Source: Streptomyces adelaidensis
Lineage (GTDB): Bacteria; Actinomycetota; Actinomycetes; Streptomycetales; Streptomycetaceae
Direction of reading: 5' to 3'
DNA: 64,000 nucleotides
Assembly: GCF_016598475.1 (NCBI RefSeq)
Contig: NZ_JAEMUX010000003.1
Span: 1 to 64,000, forward strand
The position numbers and the translations under genes are program-made. The number at the start of each line of letters is the position of its first letter. Position 1 is the first letter of the stretch. Below the pieces are notes generated by a model that worked only from the letters and a program-made list of their open reading frames with translations, was not told where the DNA came from and did not search any database. Shown here piece by piece: positions 48,590 to 57,396 of this stretch.

Positions 48590-49483
48590 CCTGCCACGGG
48601 ACAACACCCCCGATCCCAGGGCGACTCCGGCACCCACCAGCGCACTGCCGACGCCCTGCGCGGCGCCGTAGGAGCCGGTGCCGACGAGGGGAGCCGTGAC
48701 GGCGGCGGCCACCGGGATGAGGCCGGAGAAGAGGGTGGCCCGCTCGACGCCGATGCGCCGCACGCCCATGTACCAGCACACGAACCCGATCACGGTGACG
48801 ACCGCCGCCTGCCACAGCAGCGCGACGGTCTCGGTGCCGTCCGGGCGGCGCAGCCAGGCGCCGCCGTCGACGGCCACGCCGACCGCCGCCGACTCGACCG
48901 CCGCGAGACCGCACACGGTCGCCGACAGCAGCCGCGGTCCGAGCGGCCGCAGCAGGGGTACGGCCAGCACCGCGAAGCCGACCTCCCCCGCGAGCGCGCA
49001 TACCGAGAACGCGATCCCGGCACCGTCCGTACGGCCCCATCCCTGGACCGTGAACGCGCCGGCCGCGACGAGCGACGCCCCGTAGACCACCAGCCGTCGT
49101 GGAGGCCGGCCCGCCGCCAACGGCACGAGAACGGCCACGACCACCGGGGCACAGCCCACCAGGACGCCCGGTACCGCCGGTTCCGCGGTGCGCTCGGCGG
49201 CGATCACCGCGATGTTGAAACCGACCATGCCGACGGCCGCGAGCAGCGCCGCCCGCGCCCACTGCCGTGCGGTCAGACGGCGCAGGGGTGCCGTACCGCC
49301 CCGGCCGAGGAGCGGGATCAGCAGCAGGCAGGCGAGGCCGTAGCGGAGGAACTGGCCGCCCGCGTACGGGTAGTCGCCGAGGACGCTGTTGGCGGTGAAG
49401 GAGCCGCCCACGAGGACACAGGCGAGGGCGGAGAGGAGGGCTCCGCGGGTGGCAGTGGTCGCGGTGGCGGTGGCGGCGTTCAT
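48305..49483 (-). CDS. EamA/DMT-family transporter with anomalous C-terminal extension
   Basis: The first ~300 residues form a ten-helix drug/metabolite exporter of the EamA type, starting MNAATATATTATRGALLSALACVLVGGSFTANSVLGDY. After GSGVLSRGRSAAA the frame stays open for about 95 more residues, entirely antisense to the 3' end of the alpha/beta hydrolase gene. That tail is hydrophilic and not transporter-like. Either the natural stop has been lost or an indel lies near 48,600. The gene is divergent from a MocR regulator 47 bp away, which probably controls it. Confidence 0.8.
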   Translation of the reverse strand: MNAATATATTATRGALLSALACVLVGGSFTANSVLGDYPYAGGQFLRYGLACLLLIPLLGRGGTAPLRRLTARQWARAALLAAVGMVGFNIAVIAAERTAEPAVPGVLVGCAPVVVAVLVPLAAGRPPRRLVVYGASLVAAGAFTVQGWGRTDGAGIAFSVCALAGEVGFAVLAVPLLRPLGPRLLSATVCGLAAVESAAVGVAVDGGAWLRRPDGTETVALLWQAAVVTVIGFVCWYMGVRRIGVERATLFSGLIPVAAAVTAPLVGTGSYGAAQGVGSALVGAGVALGSGVLSRGRSAAAVENDPGDQRGVVVHGAVTAAGQPHQPRAGDDPLGPDALAAHEQPVPGAPGHRDGEPGDVVGEQDAAAGPEGLVEPGGPGQRERLGDHRLG

Positions 49484-49530
49484 GGTGGTGACGCTAGGGA
49501 GGCGGGCGGCCCGGATTAAGGTCCACTTCC

Positions 49531-50970
49531 ATGACGTCATCGAGGGCCAATCCGGGGGACGGTGATCGATCGACGGCCGTTCCCTGGGCCGCCGCCTGGG
49601 AGTTGCTGCTGCCGGTCGCCGAGGTGCCCGCACGCGCGCGTGGACGTACGTTGCGGGCGGCGCTGCGGGAGGCGATCCGGACGGGCCGGCTCGCGCGGGG
49701 GACGCGGCTGCCGTCGAGCCGGGAGCTGGCCGCCGATCTCGGGGTGTCGCGCGGGCTGGTGACGGAGGCGTACGAGCAGCTGGTCGCCGAGGGGTATCTG
49801 CGCAGTGGCCGGGGCGCCGGGACCTGGGTGGGCGCCGCCGTCAGGGCCGCCCTGCCACGCGCGCGTGATCTCGCTCCGCGCTCCCCCGGCGCCCGTGCCG
49901 ACTTCGTGCCCGGGACGCCCGATCTGTCGCTGTTCCCGCGCGCCGCGTGGGCGGCGGCCCAGCGCGGGGTGCTCGCGGAACTGCCCCACCAGGATCTGGG
50001 TTACCCCGACCCGCGCGGGCTGCCCCGGCTGCGTACCGCCCTCGCCGAGTTGCTCGCCCGGCGCCGGGGTGTGGTCGCCGATCCGGAGCGGATCGTGGTC
50101 GTCTCCGGGGTGGCCCAGGCGACCACCCTCCTCGGATACGTGCTCCACGCGCGCGGGATCCGGTCGATCGGCGTCGAGGACCCGGGCAGCCCCGAGCACG
50201 GCACGCTGTACGCCGCCGCCGGGCTCGCCACCGTGTCGTTGCCGCTGGACGAGGAGGGGCTGGCCGTCGGGCCGCTGGGTGAGTCGGGCGTGCGGGCGGT
50301 GGTGACGACGCCGGCCCACCAGTTCCCCTGGGGGATCGCGTACTCCGCGCGGCGGCGCACCGAACTGCTCGACTGGGCACGGTCGGTGGACGGTCTGATC
50401 GTCGAGGACGACTACGACGGCGACTTCCGCTACGACCGCGCTCCGGTGGGCGCCCTCCAGGGACTCGACCCCGAGCGGGTCGCGTACGCCGGTTCCGTCA
50501 GCAAGTCCCTGGCGCCAGGGCTGCGGCTCGGCTGGCTCCTCGTCCCCACCTCGTTGGCCGAGGAGGTCGTCGAGCGCAAGCGGACGATGGATCTCGGCCA
50601 TCCCACCCTCGATCAGGCTCTCTTCGCGCGATTCGTGGAGCGGGGTGACTACGACCGTCAGCTGCGGCGCTGCCAGCGGGCCTATCGGGAGCGGCGTGAC
50701 GTGCTGGTCTCCGCGCTGGCCGAGCACTTCCCCGGTGCGAGGGTGTCCGGGATCGCGGCCGGTCTTCATGTGATCGCCGTGCTGCCCGACAGGTACGGGC
50801 CGCTCGACCGTTTCCTGGAGCGGGTGAACGCGGCCGGGGTGGCGGTGCGGGGGCTGACGGCGTACGGGCGGTTGCGGGACGACGGCGTACGGCTGGTCCT
50901 CGGGTACGCCCATCTGTCGCCCGCGCGGATTCGGGAGGGGGTGCGGGCGATGGCGGTGGCCGCCGGCTGA
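49531..50970 (+). CDS. MocR/PdxR-like regulator (GntR HTH fused to aminotransferase fold)
   Basis: This 479-residue regulator has a GntR winged helix-turn-helix at about residues 35-100 (LPSSRELAADLGVSRGLVTEAYEQLVAEGYL). A class I aminotransferase-like domain (about 125-475) follows, with the PLP-binding lysine Lys325 in GSVSKSLAPGLRLGW and DDYDGDFRYDR upstream. MocR proteins sense PLP-amino-acid adducts and often control a divergent gene; here that is the EamA transporter. Confidence 0.92.
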   Translation: MTSSRANPGDGDRSTAVPWAAAWELLLPVAEVPARARGRTLRAALREAIRTGRLARGTRLPSSRELAADLGVSRGLVTEAYEQLVAEGYLRSGRGAGTWVGAAVRAALPRARDLAPRSPGARADFVPGTPDLSLFPRAAWAAAQRGVLAELPHQDLGYPDPRGLPRLRTALAELLARRRGVVADPERIVVVSGVAQATTLLGYVLHARGIRSIGVEDPGSPEHGTLYAAAGLATVSLPLDEEGLAVGPLGESGVRAVVTTPAHQFPWGIAYSARRRTELLDWARSVDGLIVEDDYDGDFRYDRAPVGALQGLDPERVAYAGSVSKSLAPGLRLGWLLVPTSLAEEVVERKRTMDLGHPTLDQALFARFVERGDYDRQLRRCQRAYRERRDVLVSALAEHFPGARVSGIAAGLHVIAVLPDRYGPLDRFLERVNAAGVAVRGLTAYGRLRDDGVRLVLGYAHLSPARIREGVRAMAVAAG

Positions 50971-50989
50971 CCTGCGGGGTTTCGCGCCC

Positions 50990-51110
50990 CCGCCGCCCCT
51001 GCCCGTCCCATCCCCGGGGCTCCGCCCCGGACCCCGCTCCTCAAACGCCGGAGGGGCTGGATTTTCAGCGGGGGTCTGGGGGCGCGGCCCCCAGGAACCG
51101 CATGGGACGG
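50990..51110. repeat. Streptomyces-type intergenic repeat
   Basis: The segment contains GGGGCTCCGCCCCGGACCCC, then CTCAAACGCCGGAGGGGCTG and ATTTTCAGCGGGGGTC, then GGGGGCGCGGCCCCC. I recognise this as one of the commonest intergenic repeats in Streptomyces. It forms strong hairpins and may end the MocR transcript. Confidence 0.7.
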
Positions 51111-51182
51111 GTAGGGGCGGCGGGGGCGAAATCACTCCGACCCCGGCGGCGCGCACCCGTTCCCGAACGACCCCGGTCAGTT

Positions 51183-51204
51183 GTTCACTTGTCGTTTCCG
51201 TGTG
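51183..51204 (+). promoter_or_regulatory. Possible PHO box upstream of phoD
   Basis: Two abutting 11-bp units, GTTCACTTGTC and GTTTCCGTGTG, resemble the direct repeats bound by PhoP in Streptomyces (GTTCA followed by pyrimidines). The first fits well and the second only weakly. The position, 65 bp before the phosphatase start, is suitable. Confidence 0.3.
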
Positions 51205-51268
51205 CGCTGCGGCGCACCAGTAGTTGTGGCAGAGCACATCGGCCGAATCCGTCGCTGGAGGCACATCC

Positions 51269-52864
51269 ATGTCACACCGCCCGCCGAGTCCCCCGCCCGG
51301 CCGCCGCAGCATGCTGCGCGGCTCGCTCGCCGCGTCGGCGGCGCTGGCCCTCCCCGGCTCCGTCGCGCTCGGTTCGGCCCCGGTGCTCGCCCTGTCGGGG
51401 CGGCCGAAGGCCGGCTGGGGTGTGCAGGCCGGGGACGTGGACGCGCACTCCGGGCTGGTGTGGGTGCGTTCCGACCGTCCGGCGCGGATGATCGTCGAGA
51501 CGTCCGCCACCGAGTCGTTCCGCCACGCGCGCAGATGGCACGGTCCGCTGCTCGGCGCGGGCACGGACTTCACCGGAACGACGCGGCTGCGCGGCCTGCC
51601 GGCGGGCGAGCAGATCCACTACCGGGTGCTTCTCGCCGACCCGGACGACCCGCGCCGCACGGGCGAGCCGGTCGCCGGCACGTTCCGTACGACCTCGCTG
51701 AAACGGCGCTCCGGCACGCGATTCGTCTGGTCGGGCGACCTGGCCGGGCAGGGCTGGGGCATCAACCCCGACCGCGGCGGCTACCACGTCTTCGACGCGA
51801 TGGGCGCGCTGGACCCGGACTTCTTCCTGTTCAGCGGCGACACGATCTACGCCGACGGGCCGATCGCGGCCACGGCGGCGCTCCCCGACGGCAGCACGTG
51901 GCGGAACGTCACCACCGAGGAGAAATCCAAGGTCGCGGAGACGCTCGCCGAGTTCCGGGGCAACTTCCGCTACAACCTGCTGGACGAGAACCTCAAGCGG
52001 TTCAACGCGCGGGTGCCGTCGATCGTGCAGTGGGACGACCACGAGGTCACCAACAACTGGTACCCCGGTGAGATCCTCACCGACACCCGGTACACCGAGA
52101 AGAACGTCGACGTGCTGGCGGGCCGGGCCCGGCGGGCCTTCAGCGAGTATTTCCCGATCTCCACGCTGCGGCCGGGCGCCCGGGAGGGGCGGGTGCACCG
52201 CGTGGTGCGCCAGGGTCCTCTGCTGGACGTGTTCGTGCTGGACATGCGGACGTACCGCAACGCCAACTCGCCCGACAGGCAGACCACCGACCCGCAGGGC
52301 ATTCTCGGCACCGAGCAGCTGGAGTGGCTGAAGCGGGAGCTGTCGCGGTCGCGCGCGGTGTGGAAGGTGATCGCCTCCGACATGCCGCTCGGCCTGGTCG
52401 TACCGGACACGGGTGACGGCAAGCCGAACATCGAGGCCGTGGCGCAGGGCGACCCCGGCGCGCCGCTCGGGCGGGAGCTGCAGATCGCCGAGCTGCTGCG
52501 GTTCGTCAAGCACCGGAAGATCACCGGCACGGTGTGGCTGACGGCCGATGTGCACTACACCTCGGCGCAGCACTACCAGCCGTCGCGGGCCGCCTTCACC
52601 GACTTCGAGCCGTTCTGGGAGTTCGTCTCCGGCCCGCTCAACGCGGGTGCCTTCCCGGCGAACGCGCTGGACGACACCTTCGGCCCCGAGCGGGTGTTCA
52701 TGAAGGCGCCGACCACCGCGAACGTGTCGCCTGCGGGCGGCTACCAGTTCTTCGGCGAGGTCGACATCGACGGCGACAGCGGGGAGTTGACGGTGCGACT
52801 TCGGGAGCAGGACGGGACCGTGCTGTACACGAAGGTGCTCCAGCCGGGTCTCGTCGGACAGTGA
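51269..52864 (+). CDS. phoD: PhoD-family alkaline phosphatase, Tat-exported
   Basis: This 531-residue secreted phosphodiesterase/phosphatase releases phosphate from organic esters. The N terminus has a twin-arginine signal (PPGRRSMLRGSLAASAALALPG). Metal-binding blocks of the PhoD family are in place: SGDLAGQG, LFSGDTIYADGP, QWDDHEVTNNW, and LTADVHYTSAQHY, with an N-terminal PhoD_N fibronectin-like domain (about residues 45-150). GGAGG precedes ATG 51,269, which gives the correct Tat N-region. Tat export matches folding with Fe/Ca in the cytoplasm. Confidence 0.93.
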   Translation: MSHRPPSPPPGRRSMLRGSLAASAALALPGSVALGSAPVLALSGRPKAGWGVQAGDVDAHSGLVWVRSDRPARMIVETSATESFRHARRWHGPLLGAGTDFTGTTRLRGLPAGEQIHYRVLLADPDDPRRTGEPVAGTFRTTSLKRRSGTRFVWSGDLAGQGWGINPDRGGYHVFDAMGALDPDFFLFSGDTIYADGPIAATAALPDGSTWRNVTTEEKSKVAETLAEFRGNFRYNLLDENLKRFNARVPSIVQWDDHEVTNNWYPGEILTDTRYTEKNVDVLAGRARRAFSEYFPISTLRPGAREGRVHRVVRQGPLLDVFVLDMRTYRNANSPDRQTTDPQGILGTEQLEWLKRELSRSRAVWKVIASDMPLGLVVPDTGDGKPNIEAVAQGDPGAPLGRELQIAELLRFVKHRKITGTVWLTADVHYTSAQHYQPSRAAFTDFEPFWEFVSGPLNAGAFPANALDDTFGPERVFMKAPTTANVSPAGGYQFFGEVDIDGDSGELTVRLREQDGTVLYTKVLQPGLVGQ

Positions 52865-52992
52865 CCGGCCCGACGTAAACCCGGTCCCGCCGCCCGGTCG
52901 TCGGTCGGCCGGACACCTCGTCACTCGTCGCCTCGCCATCGCGTTTTCGCAGGTCAGGGCCGATTGTCAGTGGTCGCTTCTACGGTTTTCCC

Positions 52993-53665
52993 ATGACGCG
53001 ATCTCTGCAGGCCGTGGCCTACACCCGACCCTCCGTGCTGGAGTCCGTGGCGGGCGGACGCCGGCTCGGGCTGGAGACCTCTCGGGGTGCGACCCGACGG
53101 GGGTCGAGGACCATCCGCGGTTCTTCACGGGCTTCCTGACCTCTCCTCAGGTGGCTGCCGCGGGGCTGCTGGCGGTGGCCGACGTGGCGGCGGCGCGGTA
53201 TCACCAGCAGCAGCTTCGGGCCTCGCTGGACCCGGTGGTGACGGGCAACGGGGACCGGCTGCGCTTCGAGTCGTTCTCGGGCTGCGGCGGGGTCTATGCC
53301 CGTCTGGACGTGCTGGAGCCGGGGCTGGACGGCGGCGAGGTGGGGCACGGCACGACCAACGTGGATGTGAACAACCCGTTGCGCGAGGCGCTGTCCCGCA
53401 TCGGCGGGGACGATCCGCTCCATCTGCGGGTCGGCCCCGAGGAGTTGGCGGTGACCACGCTGGACGGCCCGGTCGTGGAGAAGAAGGTGCCGCTGCCGGA
53501 CCGCTGGCTGCGGGGCTTCGCCGAGGCCCAGGTGATCGCGGCCGGGTTCGACCTGCGGGCCGAGCTGTCCGCGGCCGAGGCGTGCGGTTCCTGCGGTCCC
53601 TGCCGCGCGGTGGCTCGCGCGGGGCCTCGCGGGGAGCCCAGTGGGTCGTGCCCGCCGGACGCGCC
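52993..53665 (+). pseudogene. Decayed SWIM zinc-finger-type gene, 5' part
   Basis: The start MTRSLQAVAYTRPSVLESVAGGRRLGLET matches Streptomyces SWIM zinc-finger proteins. The frame is lost near 53,090 and continues in another frame as PTGVEDHPRFFTGFLTSPQVAAAGLLAVADVAAARYHQ and onward. A second shift lies near 53,580 (expected AEAVRFLRSLPRGG, read as AEACGSCG). Homology stops near QWVVPAGRA, before the SWIM CxC...CxH finger, so the catalytic or zinc region is missing. This is a broken, truncated gene. Confidence 0.7.
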
Positions 53666-55349
53666 GGGCGTATCCGGCGCTGCACGCGACCGGCGCCGCC
53701 TGCCGGACGGGCGCCGCCGCCGTGGCGACCTGGCTCACCGGCTCCGAGCTGCGCTGGCGGCAGGCACCGGCGTCGGTCCTGACCGAGATCCTCGGCGACC
53801 GCGATCCGGGCCGGCTCGCCGACCTCGTCCGCCGCCTGGCGGAGCGCCCGCTCTCCGCGGACGTCCCGTACGAGCTGATGGCCGGTCTCGTCCGGCTCGC
53901 GGGCTGCCGGGTGCCCACGTCCGAGGCCTATGTACGGGGCTGGATGGACCACATCGGCTGGGCGCGCCGGAACGCGGGCACGGTGATCGGGAACCTGCGG
54001 AAGGACCCGCATCTCGCGGAGCTCGCCGCCGCGCTGTTCGAGATCGAGGAGATCGGCGCCCGCAGCAACTGGCGGTACGGCGACGGACCGAACAACTGGA
54101 CCTACGCCCTCACCCAGCTCACCCGGGAGGGTCTCCTCGACCACAAGGTGATGGTGGACGCGTGTGCGGCCCGGCTGCTGCGCGGCGGTGCCTCCACCGC
54201 GGACAACAAGGTCTTCCTGGGTGTAGCGGTCTGGTGTGGGCGTTCGACGCCCGGCTGCGGGAGATCGCGTACCGGATCCGGACCGACCCGCCGCCGTTCC
54301 TGCTGGCGACACCCACCTGGAGCACGGGGGTACTGGAGCCGGGCGAACTGGTGGCGCGGCTCGACGCGTACCGGCAGTCGGGCGTGCGGCCGGGTGCGGC
54401 GGACTTCGCGCAGGCGCTGCTGCGCGTGCGGCGCGACGGCCCCGACGGCACAGCCTCGCTCGCGGCCGCCGCGGTGGCTGCTCGGGAGCTGGGGAGCTGG
54501 GGACGAAGGAAGGTGACCGGCTGGCCGAGTGGCTGCTGACAGACGTGCCGTCCCAGCCCGTCCGGCGCAGCCGTACGGCCGGGCCGAGGATGCTGGTGGA
54601 GTTCGGTGAACTTCCCGAGTTCCGGAGTGAATTCTTCCCGCCGGAGTTCCGTCGGCTGGGCCGTCCGATGTCGGTCTACACGGACCGCTGGTCCTGCTCT
54701 CACTGGGACGACTCTCAGTGGCGGCACTGGCTGGCGGTGGTGCCGGGGCGACCGGAGCTCGTGGCGGGGCGGGTGCTGCGCGAGCTGTCGTATGGGGCCA
54801 TCGAGGACACCAGGGCCGGGTTCTCGTTCCTGCCGGCGCTCGCCGAGGCGGAGGGCGAGGCCGGCGACGCGGTGTGGCTCTGTGTGGCGTACGGCCTGGG
54901 CGCGCGGCGTCCGCAGGACCGGCTCGCCGCCATGGACGCCCCGCTGGTGCTGGCGGCACGGGGCCAGTTGGACGCGGAGCGGCTGGGTGCCGATCCGGGC
55001 CGGTTGGCGGTGCTCAGGACGGTGAAGCCGCTGCGGCTCGCCGAGGCGATACGGACGGCTGCGGCCACCGGGGCGTACGGCACCGCCTGGTCGGTGCTGC
55101 GAGCCGCGCTGGCCGCCGCTGCTGGCCGAACTGGCGGGCGAGGGCGGAGGCGACGGCGAAGGCGGGGCGAAGACGCCGGCGCGTGGGCTCGGGGACCTGG
55201 TGGCCGTGGCCGCGGAATGCGTGGAGCGGTGCGGGGCACACGGGAAGCTGCCGTATCTCGCGGAGGCGGCGGAGCGCCGGGGCACGTCCCGGCTGGTGAC
55301 CCAGGCCCGGCGGCTGCGCACGGCACTGGCGGAAGAGGGGGCCGGCTGA
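53666..55349 (+). pseudogene. Decayed DUF6493-like gene fused to the SWIM remnant
   Basis: Helical-repeat protein sequence resumes as GRARRTRRAYPALHATGAACRTGAAAVATWLTG, like the DUF6493-type proteins usually encoded next to SWIM genes in Streptomyces. It then changes frame near 54,230 (after NKVFLG), near 54,500 (after AARELGSWG) and near 55,120 (after AALAA), ending LAEEGAG at TGA 55,347-55,349. Each segment alone has good coding character, so several indels and at least one internal deletion have occurred. Confidence 0.65.
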
Positions 55350-55485
55350 CCTGCGCGGTCAGTGATGGCATCGGTTCCGCCGACATCGATCATATAAAAA
55401 GCAACAAAAGGCGCGGAACGATGCTTTTACCGGTCAGTCACAAAGCGTTCGTGATCACGCAACACCCTTCCTGCACAGTGACCAC

Positions 55486-56799
55486 ATGACTCCAGACATG
55501 TCCGACGCCACCAGGGCGACGAAAGCACACCCGATACACCACTGGCTGCGGCCTGCCACGGCCGGTTTCCGTAGTTGGTGGACACGGCGCCACGGCCACG
55601 CGCCGCCGACGGGTGATACCGGCGCCCGGCCGCCGCTCACGGAAGAGCGGCAGGCCGGGCCGTCGGGAACGGACGCCGACGCGATCGGCGGGGCGACGAC
55701 GCTGTGGCGGATGCGGACGACGGTGAAGGACGAGCCCGGCTCGCTGGCCGCGCTGTGCATGGCGCTGGCCGGCCACCGGGTCGACATCCTCAGCCTGCAG
55801 ACGCACCCGCTCACCGAGGGCACCGTGGACGAGTTCCTGCTGCGGGCGCCCGAGGAGCTGCCGGCCGCCGAGATCGGCCGGGCGGTGTCGCACGCGGGCG
55901 GCACCGCGACCTGGATCGAGCGCGGCGACGCCCACGACCTGGTGGACGCGCCGACCCGGATCCTCCAACTGGCCACGCGTACGGCGCTGGACGCGGCCGA
56001 ACTCCCGCTCGCGCTCCGGAAGTTGCTGGGGCGCTGCACCATCCGCTCGGTCCCTGCCGCCGCCCCCGGCTCCGGCCGGGCTCAGGACATCGCCCCGGTG
56101 GAGGGGGCCTTGGAGGACACGGTGATGCGGTTGCGGGCGCCGGAAGGTGGGGTGATCACCGTGGAGCGGCCGTATCTGCCGTTCACGCCGACGGAGTTCG
56201 CGCGGGCGCGGGCCCTGGTGGAGCTGGACACGCGGCTGGGTCCGCGGGTCCCGCGCAGCGAGGACGTACTGACACTGCCGGAGGGCAACGACATCACGGT
56301 GCGTCGCGCCGACGGAGGCGATCTTCCGGCGGCCAAGGCGATGCACGAGCGGTGCTCCGCGCACACGTTGAGCATGCGGTACCACGGGCCGGTGGGCGAC
56401 GCCGGCCGGTATCTCAAGCATCTGCTCAGCCCCCGTTTCGGCCGGACGCTCGCCGCGCAGACGGCCTCCGGGCGGCTCGTCGGCCTCGGTCATCTCCTGT
56501 GGGACGGTGACGAGACGGAGATCGCGCTGATCATCGAGGACGAGTGGCAGCGGCGGGGTATCGGCGGTGAGCTGCTCCGCAGGTTGGTGGACATGGCGGG
56601 GGACGCCGGCTGCGAGAACGTGTATGTGGTGACGCAGTCGTCCAACACGGGGATGGTGGCGGCGATGCGGGGGCTTGAGTTGCCGCTCGACTATCAGATC
56701 GAGGAGGGGACGCTGGTGATCACTGCGCGGCTGGACGTGGTCGCGCGGGCGTCGCTGGGGCGTGAGCGGTCTGTCGGGGTGGCCGAACAGGGCTGTTGA
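55486..56799 (+). CDS. ACT domain-GNAT acetyltransferase fusion
   Basis: This 437-residue protein has a basic, Trp-rich N-terminal extension and an ACT-like domain at about residues 72-145 (TTVKDEPGSLAALCMALAGHRVDILSLQTHPLTEG). A linker follows, then a C-terminal GNAT domain at about 270-425 (ITVRRADGGDLPAAKAMHERCS, ALIIEDEWQRRGIGGELLRRL). ACT domains bind amino acids, so this is likely an acetyltransferase under amino-acid control, as in actinobacterial Pat-type enzymes. The target protein is unknown. Confidence 0.82.
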   Translation: MTPDMSDATRATKAHPIHHWLRPATAGFRSWWTRRHGHAPPTGDTGARPPLTEERQAGPSGTDADAIGGATTLWRMRTTVKDEPGSLAALCMALAGHRVDILSLQTHPLTEGTVDEFLLRAPEELPAAEIGRAVSHAGGTATWIERGDAHDLVDAPTRILQLATRTALDAAELPLALRKLLGRCTIRSVPAAAPGSGRAQDIAPVEGALEDTVMRLRAPEGGVITVERPYLPFTPTEFARARALVELDTRLGPRVPRSEDVLTLPEGNDITVRRADGGDLPAAKAMHERCSAHTLSMRYHGPVGDAGRYLKHLLSPRFGRTLAAQTASGRLVGLGHLLWDGDETEIALIIEDEWQRRGIGGELLRRLVDMAGDAGCENVYVVTQSSNTGMVAAMRGLELPLDYQIEEGTLVITARLDVVARASLGRERSVGVAEQGC

Positions 56800-56810
56800 G
56801 CGGGCGTTGT

Positions 56811-57395
56811 CGGATGCGGGCGCGTGGGGGCTGATCGCGCAGTTCCCCGCGCCCCTGAGAGGGCGTGGCCGCGGACCCCGGTCACAGGGGCCCGCACGCC
56901 CCAGTGACCGCACCGGTCTCCGATGTCGGGTGCGCGTGCGTGGGGGCTGGCCGCGCAGTTCCCCGCGCCCCTGGAAGGGGTGCGGCTGTCACGCCCTGGT
57001 CGCGAGGCCCCGCACGCCCCAGTGACCGCGCCCGCCTCCCATGTCGGGTACGGGCGCGTGGGGGCCGGTCGCGCAGTTCCCCGCGCCCCTGGAAGGGGTG
57101 CGGCTGTCACGCCCTGGTCGCGAGGCCCCGCACGCCCCAGTGACCGCGCCCGCCTCCCATGTCGGGTACGGGCGCGTGGGGGCCGGTCGCGCAGTTCCCC
57201 GCGCCCCTGGAAGGGGTGCGGCTGTCACGCCCTGGTCGCGAGGCCCCGCACGCCCCAGTGACCGCGCCCGCCTCCCATGTCGGGTACGGGCGCATGGGGG
57301 CCGGTCGCGCAGTTCCCCGCGCCCCTGAAAGGGCGTGGCTGTCACGCCCTGGTCGCTGGGCCCCGCGGGCTCCAGTGCCCGCACGCGGCCTGGGG
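56811..57395. repeat. Five tandem ~118-bp repeats
   Basis: GCGCAGTTCCCCGCGCCCCTG recurs at 56,837, 56,953, 57,071, 57,189 and 57,307, spaced 116, 118, 118 and 118 bp. Units 3 and 4 are almost identical. Each unit holds the Streptomyces intergenic repeat sequence followed by a GCGAGGCCCCGCACGCCCCAG segment. Open frames through it are products of the repeat and not genes. It fills the whole convergent gap between the ACT-GNAT gene and the PLP-enzyme gene. Confidence 0.9.
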
Positions 57396-57396
57396 G

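Noticed and set aside
56811..57395. CRISPR array
   Set aside because: Repeats are about 118 bp and contiguous, with no alternation of short repeats and unique spacers, and no cas genes occur in the window.
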